From positions 14,464,001 to 14,528,000 of the forward strand of contig OU862919.1 in the NCBI GenBank assembly GCA_917880885.1: 64,000 nucleotides of DNA. The letters are read 5' to 3'. The translations under genes and the position numbers were made by a program. Shown here piece by piece: positions 1 to 11,764 of the stretch (position 1 is its first letter; each line of letters starts with the position of its first letter). Below the pieces are notes generated by a model, which saw only the letters and a program-made list of their open reading frames with translations, was not told the origin of the DNA and ran no database searches. The DNA is from Limnephilus marmoratus. Its lineage: Eukaryota; Arthropoda; Insecta; Trichoptera; Limnephilidae.

Positions 1-319
1 GCTTAATACGCTTTAAATTGCGAGCTTTAAATCGTTCATTTAATAAAAGAGTCAGATGTACATAAAAAGAAAAATGTTCAATAAAGTTCAAATAATCCGA
101 GCGAAACATCTCAGATATTTTATTAAACGCCGCTTTGGAGTTAATGCAATTGGCCTCACCCTCTACGCCGCTACGGTACTACGCCGTTATCCCTCTACGC
201 CTCTACTGTTCTGCGGCGCAGAGGTTCCGCTAACGCCCTAACATAAGGGTTGGCAGACTTTTAAATGAGAATAATATTAAGGAAAGAGAATAACAAATGT
301 ATCTATATAATGAAAGGTG

Positions 320-470
320 GTGATACCTCCTTTGAAAGTCATAAATGTAATTCATTTATGTTAAATAGGTTAGGTTACGTTATGGCATTATACATTAAGT
401 TAGGTAATGAGCTATTTATCAAAAAAATATATTAACTTTTAATAACTTTTCAAAGAGGTGTTGAAATGCC
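320..470. mobile_element. Small inverted-repeat MITE, copy 1
   Basis: The ends are imperfect inverted repeats (acctcctttgaaagtcat at the left, aacttttcaaagaggtgttg at the right) around a centre containing aataggttaggttacgtta. A second copy with the same ends and centre lies at 10221-10343, which shows that it is a mobile family. No coding capacity is seen. Boundaries are approximate. Positions 1-320 show nothing else that I can support. Confidence 0.55.
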
Positions 471-665
471 ACTTTATGAGTTGCCGTGGAACCATGTGAA
501 GGGGGGGGTTGGAATTTCTGAAAAAAAAAATAGAAACCGGTTCTTCCGAATATTTATTATCGTATGGGGGGGGGGGTGCGTAGGGAAATTCCTAGACAAA
601 TAACTTTCACACTAGCATTTTTCAAAAATAAGATCTGTGTGAATAAAAAGAATCAAAAATCAGAA

Positions 666-1222
666 CGATTCTGTATCATATATGGATACGGAATCGATTC
701 CATACGTAATGGACTGTCAAGTGTGTGTGATTGTCTATTGCTTGCAATTGCTTTTTCTATGAGCTGATATGTCAGCTGTCGGCGCTGTTGCTGATTTCAA
801 CTAGTTGAAAATACGAAAATGTATAATGTATAAATATACATTATGTATAATATAATATATAAAAACATTAAATATAAAATATAGTGTGATAATTTAATAT
901 ATAATGTAAAATATATTTATAATATATAAATGTAGGAAGACATAATTAATTATAGATTCAATGTATGTTTAAAGTTATATACCATGGATTTATATATATA
1001 AATGTAGGAAGACATAATTATTTATTGATTCAATGTATGTTTAAAGTGTATACCATGGATTTGACATTTGCTAACATTCATTTCAATCTAAATACGCATG
1101 AATTACTTAGTTTGTCCATATCAGCCCATAGAAAAAGGAATTGCAAGCCATAGACAATCACACAAATTTGACGGTCGATTACGTATGGTATCGATTCCGT
1201 ATCCACAAAAGATACAGAATCG
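666..1222. mobile_element. Inverted-repeat element with ~110-bp arms
   Basis: The left arm (666-775) and right arm (1110-1222) are reverse complements with mismatches, beginning cgattctgtatc and ending gatacagaatcg. The arms share a tgtgtgattgtctat stretch and a gaatcgattccatacg stretch. A shorter relative with similar arm sequence sits at 59263-59527. The centre is very AT-rich and holds a two-copy tandem repeat. There is no transposase, so it is a non-autonomous DNA element of unknown superfamily. Confidence 0.6.
923..1063. repeat. Two-copy ~72-bp tandem duplication
   Basis: The block beginning atataaatgtaggaagac and ending taccatggattt occurs twice in a row (about 923-991 and 996-1063) with small differences. 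It lies in the AT-rich centre of the 666-1222 inverted-repeat element and is probably a local duplication within it. Confidence 0.75.
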
Positions 1223-1601
1223 AACGCAGAGCTGGCAACCCTGATCCAGTTAATGTTCGAGTTAAAGTTCGTTCGGCGGATCTATCCCATAAGGCTGGTT
1301 AAGAGGAGATGAAATTGGACTAAAATTTATGTCTGAAGAGCCGCAAACGCCTATGCAAAAAGCCGAAGCGGAAAATCCCTTTGGTATTGGCGGAAAAATA
1401 AGATTTCATCAAAATAATATTACGAACCGTCCTTCCTGTCTGTCCTGGATGTCGAGCTTCAACTAATAATGCAATTTTATATTTATTTACCTGCATTTCT
1501 GCGCGAAGCGTTAATATACAAGTTGTTTTTTAAATAGGCAATTCACCGTAAAAAGAGTACTTTGTGCCTATAAAATTAAGAAAGATGGTTATAATTTAGA
1601 G

Positions 1602-2432
1602 CAGAGGTTCCCAAACTTATTTTTCTCGTAGACCCCTTTCAAAATGTTGTTGATTTCGGTGGACCCCCTGCTGCTACATTTCTACCATGTTCCCAAAACT
1701 CATTAAAAATGTGAAGATTAGATCAAACGATGAAAATTTGCATCGCGGCTGAGTTCCAACCCTAAATTCAGAGAGGTATAGATAAAAAGTAAAATAGTAT
1801 ATTTTCTTGTGTTCTATTTATTAAAAAAAATATGATTACGGACTTAGGGGGAAAATACATGTAGGTAGATGAGTCAAAAAAATATTTTTATTTTTTTGAT
1901 TTCATAAATTATTACGAGTAGTGTAACTATTTAAGAATACGTTCCCAAAGTTTTAGGATGGGTTGACTATTGAATTTGACTGTTAAATTTGACGAATTCG
2001 TCAAATATTTTCACGTTCTGTGTAAGTTCTATTCAAGTTGAAAAGTTCAAGCAAAAAATTAGGATTGCATGAGAACCGTAGGTCCTAAAAAAAATTGCCA
2101 AAAATATGAAAATTATAATCTTAAAGCTTCAAAATACTTTTTTTAAAGTCTCAATACGATCATTTTTCACCAAAATACAGCCTGTCAAAAATCACCGAAA
2201 AATTTGGAATTTTTTTTGCTCCCTTAATTTTTTTGAAGAGTGTATTATCTGCCTACATTGATAGGTAAAGCCAAGCTAACATTTTTGTTATTTACTATCG
2301 AAACCAGATAAATTTTTGTGGACCCCCACATACAACTTGTGGACCCCCATTTTTTTATCACGCCGTCGTAGACCCCCGTCGAGTCTTCCGTGGACCCCTG
2401 GGGGTCCACCTGGACCACTTTGGGAATCACTG
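1602..2432. mobile_element. hAT-like (Charlie-type) non-autonomous transposon
   Basis: The element begins CAGAGGTTCCCAAA and its other end, read in reverse complement, is CAGTGATTCCCAAA. This resembles the CAGnGnTTC... termini of Charlie-type hAT elements. It is flanked by a perfect 8-bp duplication, atttagag (1594-1601 and 2433-2440), the target-site length of hAT transposases. The 831-bp interior is AT-rich with several short GTGGACCCC-type motifs near the right end and no transposase reading frame. It must have been moved by a transposase encoded elsewhere. Confidence 0.85.
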
Positions 2433-2466
2433 ATTTAGAGGATACTCCATGGGGACACAACGAACA

Positions 2467-3104
2467 TCTTAATATATAAAACAAAGTCGGGTTAGTTACA
2501 CCATTTATAACTCAAAAACGGCTAGACCGATTTTTATGATCTTTGATTTTTTGGATTTGTATCCGCCCCGAATAGCAAAATAGTTATTAAAACATCGAAA
2601 GAAATCACGAAAAAAAAATAATTAAGAAGAAAATTCTTTCCTTCGTACATTTTGTATGGAACGAATTCTCATCTTTTGAAAGAGCTGCAGGAATATTGTA
2701 ATAAGTATAATATTGAGTAGTGAGTGAATTCCAAAAATTGAAAAACGTCAAGTGTCATGACATCATGCTGATTGCTTTGCTTTTGTTTTTAAACATGTAA
2801 TGTTGCCCCTCTTTCTTACACACTAAATGTCAATAGTCGAAAATGGGACAAACGGTTAACATATGTCTTCACCACCAGGAAAAATACAATAATTGTATTA
2901 AATCTCCTTCAGACGTATAAAGCAAATGAAACGCAATTCCCGTAAATAAGTGGAAAAGTAATAAATCCGTACACATCGCCATTTCTGAAACTGACAAAAA
3001 ACACGGGAAGTTGCGCATCGATATTTGCTTCATGGTGTAATTATTATAAGTCAACACAACAGTTATTGATTCTGAAGCGGTACGAAATTCTCCGGGTCAG
3101 CTAG
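2467..3104 (+). mobile_element. Helitron-like non-autonomous element
   Basis: The 5' end starts TC after an A (2466) and the 3' end is CTAG (3101-3104) followed by T, matching the A|TC...CTRR|T insertion rule of Helitrons. The start (a gtcgggttagttacacc stretch) and the 3' end (ccgggtcagctagt) look like repeats widespread in lepidopteran genomes. The 3' hairpin is degenerate here. No Rep/helicase frame is present. Confidence 0.6.
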
Positions 3105-3666
3105 TAAAATATTAAAATAAAACAAATGTTTCCATATAATATTTAGATTGACGGACAGACAAGTAACTTTTTTTAGATGCTTTGGGAAGTGATATTAAGA
3201 AGTGTTATAAAAAGTAACTAACTACCGACGAATTTATAGCGCATTTTTTCTATTTGTTTCCGAAGTAAAATCCCTATATTATTAGTGAGCACGTCACTTC
3301 GCCGTGTTTGCATATTGATTTCCATGCTCCGCTATTTGATTGGAATATTCTATTGGCCGGTGCGCGGTGCCTAAACTACTGGACACTGTTCTCCCTCGTC
3401 ACCGGTCATATCAGACCGGCAAACCGAATTACCACGCGAAAATTGCAACATGACTCAATGCATGCAGATTAGAATCAATTCTCCATGTAAATTGGTTCGT
3501 ATTTGGTTTCGCAATCATTCATTTTATTTTCTTATTTTGGTGGCAGTTTGTGTTTTAAAACCAAGATATACCCTTACAAGGTGTTGTAAAAAAATAGAAA
3601 ATGGTCGATATTTTATGATAAACATGACGAAGACCATGTCATTGTGTTTTGAAGACCAAAAATAAA

Positions 3667-4160
3667 TCTTATGTATAAAAAATCCGTGTCACGGTGTTTG
3701 TGGTCGCACTCCTCCGAAACGGCTTGACCGATTTTTATGATTTTTTTATGTATATTTGGTAGATGTGAGAATAGGTTTTAAAGTATCCAGAAAAAAAAAT
3801 CTATTTTTTTGACAATTTTTGTTTGTATTTTTTTTATTTGGCATCAAAAAATACCAAATTTTAACCTTCCTAACCCCGCCCTCCCATTTTTTAATCGCGA
3901 TTTTTGTATTTTTGTATGAACAAATTTAACCGTCTTTCGTATTTCAAACAGAACGAAATTATTTATGTTGTTGAATGACAGATGGCGCTACGTCCGCCTC
4001 ATCTAACTTTCATCCACACAGCGCAAGTCATTAACGAGAAGCGTCGCGTCATTTTGATATTTCATTCGGCATCATGTTCTCGCGTGCGCAAACCATCAAC
4101 CTTATTTATTTTGTGTTGGCTAAAGACGGACTGACAAAAAATATGGTACACTCAATTGCT
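3667..4160 (+). mobile_element. Helitron-like 5' fragment
   Basis: The sequence tcttatgtataaaaaatc after an A, followed by a stretch with aaacggcttgaccgattttt, parallels the 5' part of the 2467-3104 element (same aacggct-gaccgattttta motif). No CTAG terminus is visible downstream, so this copy appears 3'-truncated or of a different subfamily. The right boundary is a guess. Confidence 0.4.
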
Positions 4161-4259
4161 CTTCGAAATTCATATTGATTTTCTTTATTTCATTTTCCTA
4201 CTTTAGTTGGTGTTTTTTTTTTGTTTTTATCGGCGGTCATCGTCTACAGCGCTCCATTC

Positions 4260-5135
4260 CTCTTTCTGTCATAGGTCCCATCCCCACACACTTACAATGT
4301 GATGAGGTTTGTCCGGATCTTGGCAGCGGATATGTCTGCGTGGCAGGAGAGAGACTGGTTGAGGGAGACCTTGTGACTTCTTAAGCAGAACTCTTTTGGA
4401 ACATCGCCTTGCCCCGCAGTGAGAGGGATGGATTCATACGTCCTTCACTTCTGGACACACTGCACCCAAATTCCTACCCACACTTCATATCTACAGAACA
4501 CTACTACCTCCACGGTTGAATTTGACAGCCACCTTTGGTCTGGAGCTCCAAAATACCTAAAAAAATCCTTGACTCTGTGCAGAAACGGGCAGTCCGTTTG
4601 ATAGATTCTTCCAATTAACAGACGGACTGCAATCTTTAGAGCATAGGCGTCAGGTGGGAATGCTCTCCTTGTTCTACCGATATTACAATGGAAGATGCTC
4701 CGAGGAATTAGCGTCATTGGTCCCCTCGGCATTGGTGCATAGTCGGGAAACACGCCAAACACGCGCCACGCGCGTACACGGTTGACATTAGTCACATGAG
4801 AACGGGTCGTTTCTATGACTCGTTCTTGAGTTCAACGGCTCGGCTGTGGAACGATTTGCCGGCCTCTGTGTTTCCTCCTGCCCACAACATGGGTCTCTTC
4901 AAAACCAATGTTCATTCCTTCCTCTCCTCAAAAAGACCCTCCACACAGCATCCCAGATGACATACGCCCTGAGGGAAATTATATCATTTTCCTCAAGGCC
5001 TCCTGTGTGGAGTTAATGAAAAAAAAACATACAGAACTTCTTTTACTTTCCTTTAAAAGATCCTCCACACAGCATCCCCAAAGATGACATAGACTCTAAG
5101 GGAAAACATGTTTCTCAGGGCCTCCTGTGTGAAGA
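4260..5135 (+). mobile_element. LINE 3' fragment (CR1/Jockey-like, broken)
   Basis: With frameshifts allowed, the plus strand reads like the C-terminal part of an insect non-LTR reverse transcriptase: an AVRLIDSSN-type stretch, LEHRRQVGMLSLFYRYYNG (about 4638-4694), then ARLWNDLPASVFP (about 4838-4876). Stops and frameshifts break it, so it is dead. Downstream are two copies of a hairpin tail, 4925-5020 and 5048-5138, in which a cctgaggg block pairs with cctcaggg and both carry ctccacacagcatcc. An opposite-strand copy of the same family is at 48885-49260. CR1 versus Jockey clade is uncertain. Confidence 0.7.
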
Positions 5136-5240
5136 AAAATAAATTGGTAATCCTTATTTTTATATGGGTACCGAGAATCCGCCAGTTGATCCCCGAAAAT
5201 ATAATTATTATAAAATTATAATTATAAGTATTAGGTATTA

Positions 5241-5575
5241 CTAGCTGGTTCCCGGCATGCGTTGCTATGCCATTTAATAAAGAAATTGTTTCTCCCTGCG
5301 TGTCCTTTCCCATTCGTCGCGTTCCCCTCCCGCCTCCAATTCCTCTCCCGCGTCCCTCTCCCCTCTCGCGTTCTCACTCCGATTCCTCCACCTTCCCTCT
5401 CCCCACTCCACTCCAATGCCAGATATTATATATTACAAATTTCGTGATGCCAGAGTTTACCAGTAGTTTTATACAAACCTTGTCCTTACAATAACGAACA
5501 TAAAAAGAAAAGAATTATCCAATTTGGTGCAGTCGTTCGGAAGTTATGCACGTACATACATTTCGGCGAATCATT
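5241..5575 (-). mobile_element. Helitron-like 3' end (minus strand)
   Basis: Read on the minus strand, a hairpin (GGCATaGCaacGCaTGCC-like stem) is followed about 9 bases later by CTAG and then T at 5240. This is the standard Helitron 3' architecture. The right boundary, which would be the element's 5' end, is not clear. No coding sequence is present. The stretch 5576-6318 shows only AT-rich sequence with no gene. Confidence 0.6.
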
Positions 5576-6326
5576 TTTATTTATATTCATTTTTATAAAA
5601 TTTCCCGCAAATATATCAATATCGTTTCCACTTTAACGATTTGTTTTGCTTTTCGTCTGACGTTATTGCTAACTCACTTTTGGCAGGAAATTGACATTAT
5701 TTGATAGTATACGTATTAATATATATAATTTCATAACGCCAGAGCTTTCCATTATATATAGCCTATAATATGTTATTCTGATGCAGGAGCTATATTATTG
5801 TAAAGTTTCATTAAAATCAAAAAAGGTTATTTTTTATTAATTTTGTTTGGTTTAAAAGAAGTAATATAAAAAAATAATTTCACATACTTCAATTATTATT
5901 TTTTTTTATTTAATTTAACACATGTTAACTGTCTGAATAAGTGTAAAAATAAGCCAAATAACAGTAAACAATCGATTTTTAACATGTCTAAAAAAGTCTC
6001 GGTTTCGACAGATTTTCTACCGAAACTAGATTTTGCTAGAACTAGAACTTGCCGAAACCGAACCATCGGTCGGTCACTATTGTTTATTTTTCTTTCCATG
6101 GGGTGTTTTGATAGACTACGCCCTAAATTTTTCACACCCTTCTCAGCGAAAGCGCCATCAATGTTCCATTTGAAAGTAAAATCCCTATTAATCGCCGTAT
6201 TAAAGTGATGTGGTGTTTGTTTGTTGATTTTCGTCGTCTGGAGCTTTTATGTAACTGTTTAGCCCAACTGCAGAGAGGTACTAACAGAGTGCGGGCATAT
6301 CAATGATTAGCCACCTGTAGCCTGTA

Positions 6327-8008
6327 TAGTGGCGTAGCGTGGGTTTCGGCCGCCCGGGGCGGAGGAAAATTTTGCCGCCCCCCCCCCCCGTCCCTAACTT
6401 CTACAGGTATTTCTTCCGCAGATTTTCAAGCGCTGATCGGTTAGGGGGGGGGGGGTAGATATCCTATTTTTTTATGCCGATTTTTATAATCCCATGTGCC
6501 GAGTACTCTTCCATTAAAATCATGCTTACAAATTCTGCTACTAATTTATATATAACTGCTCTCAGAAATCGAGAATGGTATGCCTGTAATAGAATTTCGC
6601 ATCTTCATCACGCATACGAATGGAATGCAACTCAAATGCAAAGTTTCACTCGGTACACGATGAATCGGCAACTTACTATTATGTTGATAACACAAAACTG
6701 GTTAAAATTAAACTAAATATGCGGCGTATCAAAACTACACTCAGAACAAAAAATAGTTTTTCTTTGATTCTAGCGGCACTTACACTCTGAACACAAAACT
6801 GGTTTCCATTAAATCTGTATGCGGTGAATTGAAAATACACTCAGAACATGAAAAGGGTTTTTCTTTGATTCTGCCGGCACTTACATTCTGAACACAAACC
6901 TGGTTTTAATTCATTAAAACCAGGTTTGTCTGTATGTGGTGAGTTAAAACTACACTCAGAACATTGGGGCGAAGGAAAATTTCGCCGCCCCCTCATTTGG
7001 GTACTTCAAGTCAGGTGGGGGGAGGGGGTTGTGTTCGGAAATCCTATTTTTTTACGACCTATTTATATACGAGCCGAATTTTTTAATAATCACATTTGAC
7101 GAGTATTCTTTCAACGAAAATCATCTTTATAAATTCTACTCCAAAGTTGATTGATTGATACTGCGTTAGAGTCCCCAAATAATAGTTACACATGCAACAA
7201 TCAATTTCTCAGAATTTTACAGCGTTTTGAAACTCAAATGTAAAACTTCACTCGCTGCACGATGAATCTGCAACTCGTTATTTAATTTATCGTTGTATTT
7301 TGAACACAAAACCAGTTTGTATGCGGTGAATTAAAAATACATTCAGAACATGAAAATGGTTTTTCTTTGATTCTGGCATTAAATAAATAGTCTGTTCATC
7401 GGGATTTTCATTTTCCTTCGAAATGTGTCAGCAGATGAATCCAACTGGAATTTTACATTCTGTACTGATTTAAATTAAATCTGCCTGTCAATGTTTGCGA
7501 CCAAAATTTCCGGTTATCCCAAACATTTTAAATGTTCCTTTTTATTGTTTTTTTTTATCTTTTTGCAAAAAATAAAATTGTTCTAAAATCTAGGTATAGT
7601 AATTTTTCCGACGTGCTTATCAGAACATTATTGTTTCTACATATTAAAATTTTGATTTTGGACATGTGGATTGACTCAAAAATACACGCCTGCGAATATT
7701 TGAATTAAAGTACCTAAAATAGAATTAACTTAAAATTTTAAATACAGATTCCCTTTCTTAAAAAAAATGTCATAAAACTGTATCTCAACTTTTATTGCAA
7801 TCAAAAATTTTTTGAAAATTTAATGTGTGGGACATAATTCCACAATTTTATTTTAAAATTAAATGTTTGGGACAATTTGGGTCTCCTGAATTGTTAAATT
7901 TTTCCAAGATAATATTATTATTTATTGTGAATATTTGCCGCCCCCCTTAAAAGTGCCGCCCGGGGCGGGCCGCCCCCGCCCCCCCGCCCCCCCCACGCTA
8001 CGCCACTG
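6327..8008. mobile_element. hAT-like non-autonomous transposon (GC-rich ends)
   Basis: The terminal inverted repeats are (T/C)AGTGGCGTAGCGTGGG, continuing into gccgcccggggcgg blocks on both sides. A perfect 8-bp duplication, agcctgta, flanks the element (6319-6326 and 8009-8016). The 1,682-bp interior contains several direct copies of a cattctgaacacaaaactgg-type unit (around 6730-6965 and 7295-7370) but no transposase frame. It inserted into a short tandem of gtagcct units, so part of the flanking match could come from that tandem. Confidence 0.8.
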
Positions 8009-8060
8009 AGCCTGTAGTCTGTAGCCTGTAGCCTGTAGCCTGTAGTCTGTATAGCCTGGG
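8009..8060. repeat. Short gtagcct tandem repeat
   Basis: About six imperfect copies of (g)tagcct/tagtct occur here, with one more unit left of the hAT-like insertion at 6313-6326. This is the target into which the 6327-8008 element jumped. 8061-8843 holds no gene that I can support. Confidence 0.75.
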
Positions 8061-8843
8061 CAGCCAGAGCCTGTTAGCAGTTGGCTGTTCCGCTAGTGGA
8101 GAATGAGTCGCAGGGGATTTAGCACCCTTCTGACTTCTGCCCTAGACGAACCAAATAAATGCAAAGTGGTAGCTCTAGAGGCGAAATACGACATAAAATC
8201 AATTTTTTCGATTATTCTTTACTACGAATTGGTTTACATCGTGATTTCTAAAAATACGTTTTGGATCAGAATGAAATCCTATTGTTTCGCCTAAGTAGAA
8301 TAAAAATAATATTCACTTTATAAAAATAAATAAAGCATAAATTACTATTTTTTTCCTCCATTGTTAGTATTATCGCATTTAAGAAACAACTTAAAAAAAT
8401 ATTATTTTATGGCTAAGATTATCTTAGTGTATAATTGGAGCCCTGTAGAAACTTTGGTTCAACAAAATCGGATTTGCTTTGAATTTAATTATCATTTTCA
8501 AAATTGAAACTGATTGTGTGAAGAATTCAGAAAAGCAAAGTACTTACCTACAAATAATATAATTTGTTTTAACAAAAAAATAATTTAGTTGTCATTTTCA
8601 AAATTGAAACTGATTTGTCAAGAAAATTGTGTTGAAATGGAGCGAAAGGTTAATTACCGGTTGTGCCTTTTTTAGGCTTGTTTTTTAATGCCTTCAATTT
8701 TTAAATACTTTTTTATATTTAATGTCATTTTTTATCATGTTACATACTATATGTAGATAATACATTACTCAAATAATTTAAAACATTCAATGCACCTTTT
8801 ATGTACATAATGTAACGAACATCACTTTGAAGTCAACCATTTT

Positions 8844-10075
8844 TTTAGCACTAAATTTGAATTGAATTAATTTATTAATTTATTTGGTATAAGATTATAC
8901 ATTTATATACGAGTACATAATTTATGAAAGGTTTTGACTCTCCAACTAGGAGGATTCCCGTTTTAGGACAGTCAAATTATTATGAGTATGAACATATGGA
9001 ACATGATTTGTACAAAAAAAGAAGGAAAATTGAGAAAATAAAAAGAAGAGAAAGAATTCAAAATAAAATAAAAATGTTTAAATCATAGTAACTGTTATTT
9101 ATTTAGCATAGTTATTAAAATAATATTAATTTAAAAAAGAAAAGGTAAATGGGTACTTAATAACATATATGTAACTTAAGAGGAATTAAGAGGATTAAAA
9201 CATTTAGGTAACCTCTGTATGCTTTGCATATTATAGTCCTACATACATGTGATGTAGAAAAAAAGAAGACAAAAAGAGAAGAGAAAGAATAGAATAAAAA
9301 TAAAATAACCAATTAAAACATAAAATAGCCGTGGTTTGTTTAGCATAGTTATTGAAATGATAATAATAATAAAAAATAAGTTTTTTTCAACAACTATGCT
9401 AAACATATGTTTTAATTGGTTATTTCATTTTTATTTTATTCTTTCTCTTCTCTTTTTTTCCTTTTTTTTCTACATCACATGTATGTAGGACTATAATATG
9501 TAAAGCATGCATAAGTTACCTAAATGTTTTAATCCTCTTAATTCCTCTTAAGTTAGAATTTGAAATTAAAACACTTTTGTACTTTCTTCCACTAATTTAT
9601 ATTTCACCAGGACCGATTTCATCCTATTACGACCAGTCTGACCAGTCTGAAAATGTCCGTAATAGGATGAAATCGGTCCTGGTGAAATATAAATTAGTGG
9701 AAGAAAGTACAAAAGTGTTTTAATTTCAAATTCTAATACAATGGAATTCCACCACGAATTATCAGTGCAAAAACTATCCTCTTAAGTTATCTATATGTTA
9801 CCTATATGTACCTATTTACTTTTTCTTTTTTAAATTAATATTATTTTCTATGCTAAACAAATAACAGTTACTATGTTTTAAACTTTTTTTTAAATTTTAT
9901 TTAATATTCTTTCTCTTCTTTTTATTTCGTCTATTTTCTTTCTTTTTATGTACAAATCATGTTCCATGTGTTCATACCCACAATATTTTGACTGCCCTAA
10001 AACGGGAATACTCCTAGTTGGGCAGTCAAAAAATTTTAATAAATTATGTATATAAATGTACAAGCTTGTGCTAAA
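8844..10075. mobile_element. Nested foldback element (1.2 kb)
   Basis: Outer arms (about 8844-9190 and 9770-10075) are reverse complements sharing, for example, tcccgttttaggacagtcaaa with cagtcaaa ends. Inside lie two further palindromes side by side: about 9172-9552, with arms of about 190 bp including ctacatacatgtgatgtag, and 9553-9736, with near-perfect arms of about 70 bp ending ccgatttcatcctatta. No reading frame of note. It is a foldback/MITE-type structure of unknown superfamily. A related gactgtcc...ggacagtcaa palindrome occurs near 48000-48050. Confidence 0.7.
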
Positions 10076-10220
10076 TAAACAAATAAAAAAATAAAAAATA
10101 TGTACTTAAAAGCAAATGATTAAAACATAAGGTGGTACATGGTGTTTGCATTTCATATTATAGTCGTACGTACACATTTAATTGGATTGTTTCGATGTGA
10201 CTGGACAACTCAGAATCATG

Positions 10221-10343
10221 CAACTTCAACACCTGCTTTGAAAAGTCACTAAAGTAAAATAGGTTACGTTAGGCTTGGTTATGGCTATTTCTCAATTGTT
10301 TTTTCATAGCTTTTAATGATTTTTCAAAGGGGTGTTGAAGTTG
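10221..10343. mobile_element. Small inverted-repeat MITE, copy 2
   Basis: The inverted ends are caacttcaacacctgctttg and caaaggggtgttgaagttg, around a centre with aataggttacgttagg. It is the same family as the element at 320-470. Confidence 0.65.
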
Positions 10344-10553
10344 TATATTTCTGAGCTATCGTCATGGAATTATTTCGATTCTCCAAATCAAATAAATTAC
10401 GCAAATCCAAAAATTCTTTAACGGTAATTTTTCTCTTTTTCTTCAATGGCACAAAATTTTTGTCTGTATGTCTAAATTTAATTAGAACTCGAACGGTGCA
10501 GCCCTACATCTTCAACCGCTAAGCTGATTAAAGTTTTTTCAGGTTATTTTTTA

Positions 10554-10831
10554 CTAGCAGACCCGGCCACACTTTGCTGTGGCTAACGAAACCTTTATAA
10601 CAAACGCCATCCGTTAAATCAAATCCACCCCACGCTGCCCGCTGCCGCTTTTCCAGATATATTATGTATTTCAACTAATTTTCACTAAATCTTGACAAAT
10701 TATATACCTAAAAATCTTCCTCATGAATCACTCTATCTATTGGTGTAAACCGCATGAAAATCCGTTGCGTAGTTTAAAAGAGCTAAGCACACATACAGCG
10801 GGGAGCGACTTCTTTTTATACTTAGTAAAGA
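10554..10831 (-). mobile_element. Helitron-like element (minus strand)
   Basis: On the minus strand the end reads as a hairpin, GCCACA...TGTGGC, then cgggtctg, then CTAG followed by T at 10553. Near the other end is gggagcgacttctttttata, read in reverse, typical of insect Helitron-like repeats. It has no coding content. The right boundary is approximate. Confidence 0.6.
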
Positions 10832-11047
10832 AGTATTAAAGATTCGGTGATATTTCAAACCACCCCTTTAGCAGCAGGCAAGTGAGTTAACCATTTATAA
10901 AGCATAACACATTGTTTCAGCTTGATTTTCTTTTTTTTTTCAGGTAAAAAGCAATCTGTTCAACCCAATATCCAGCAAAGAAGGCTTACAAGTTGTCGAA
11001 AAGACATTTTAAAATTGTAAAATACAAATAAAAACGACGAATCAAAA

Positions 11048-11146
11048 ATGTCCACCGTCGAGGTAACAGAGAAAAAATTAATATGCCCAAGAGAGTCCCT
11101 GAACTGGGGGATAAAAGAAGAAATCAGTGTAACGACTACATTTTAA
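11048..11146 (+). other. Upstream ORF in leader of the 2,027-aa gene
   Basis: An ATG at 11048 opens a 32-codon frame that closes at 11146, before the main start at 11179. The exon probably begins at 10944 after a long polypyrimidine acceptor (ttttttttttcag). The uORF could reduce translation of the main frame. Its context (aaaATGt) is weaker than that of the main start (aacATGG). No homologous peptide is recognised, so it may simply be an unused ATG. Confidence 0.35.
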
Positions 11147-11178
11147 CTATTTAAAAAAAAAACCTAATAATCGGAAAC

Positions 11179-11764
11179 ATGGAAACTATTAGACTCCCTT
11201 ACGTCAAGCTGACGAATATTTCTCAGGTTACGTCGAAAACAGTCGCGACAACACAAATTAATAATGGAAAGAAATTTAAAGTTGATAAAAATTCAGATCG
11301 ACTTGGATTATCGTCACCACCATCAAAGGAGTTTGTTATTATAAAAAGAATACTCCTAAGCAAAAAATGCCTACAAAAATCTTATTCACAAACGCAAACG
11401 CATCAATCTATGATGAGCATAAGCAATTATGTACTACTTTTTGGAGTAGACCAAGAACTGACGCATTTTTTAATCAACGACTGTGATGGCAAAATTCCCG
11501 TCAGGTTTGGCAAAAGTGAAAAGCGCCAATCAGAGGTGTCTGTAAACAATCACACGAAAGACGAATTCAGCGAGTGGAGCATCGATGAAGAGTCTTCGCT
11601 CAAAATAGGAAAGTTGGCCACCAACACTACTGCTACGTCACAACAAAACTGTAAGAAATGTTCACGTGAACGAAGCGCAAAACGCAAATCTGGCGTCAAA
11701 AAATGCAAAAGAATGAGCGAACAATTAAAGAAGAATCATAAAATTAAAGCGCCGCAGCCCAAAG
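11179..11764 (+). CDS. Uncharacterised protein, coding exon 1
   Basis: This exon encodes residues 1-195 plus one base of the next codon. The exon itself begins about 10944, with a 5' leader of about 235 bases. The start context aacATGG is good. The donor is AAAG|gtattt, close to but not the full consensus. Residues 78-112 (from SMMSISNYVLLFGV to IPVRFG) look more ordered than the rest, and the exon ends in a Lys/Arg/Cys-rich tail with CKKC and KKCKR motifs. Confidence 0.75.

Noticed and set aside
4445..4795. 116-codon open frame on the minus strand
   Set aside because: It is antisense to a recognisable but broken LINE reverse-transcriptase fragment on the plus strand; no independent support.
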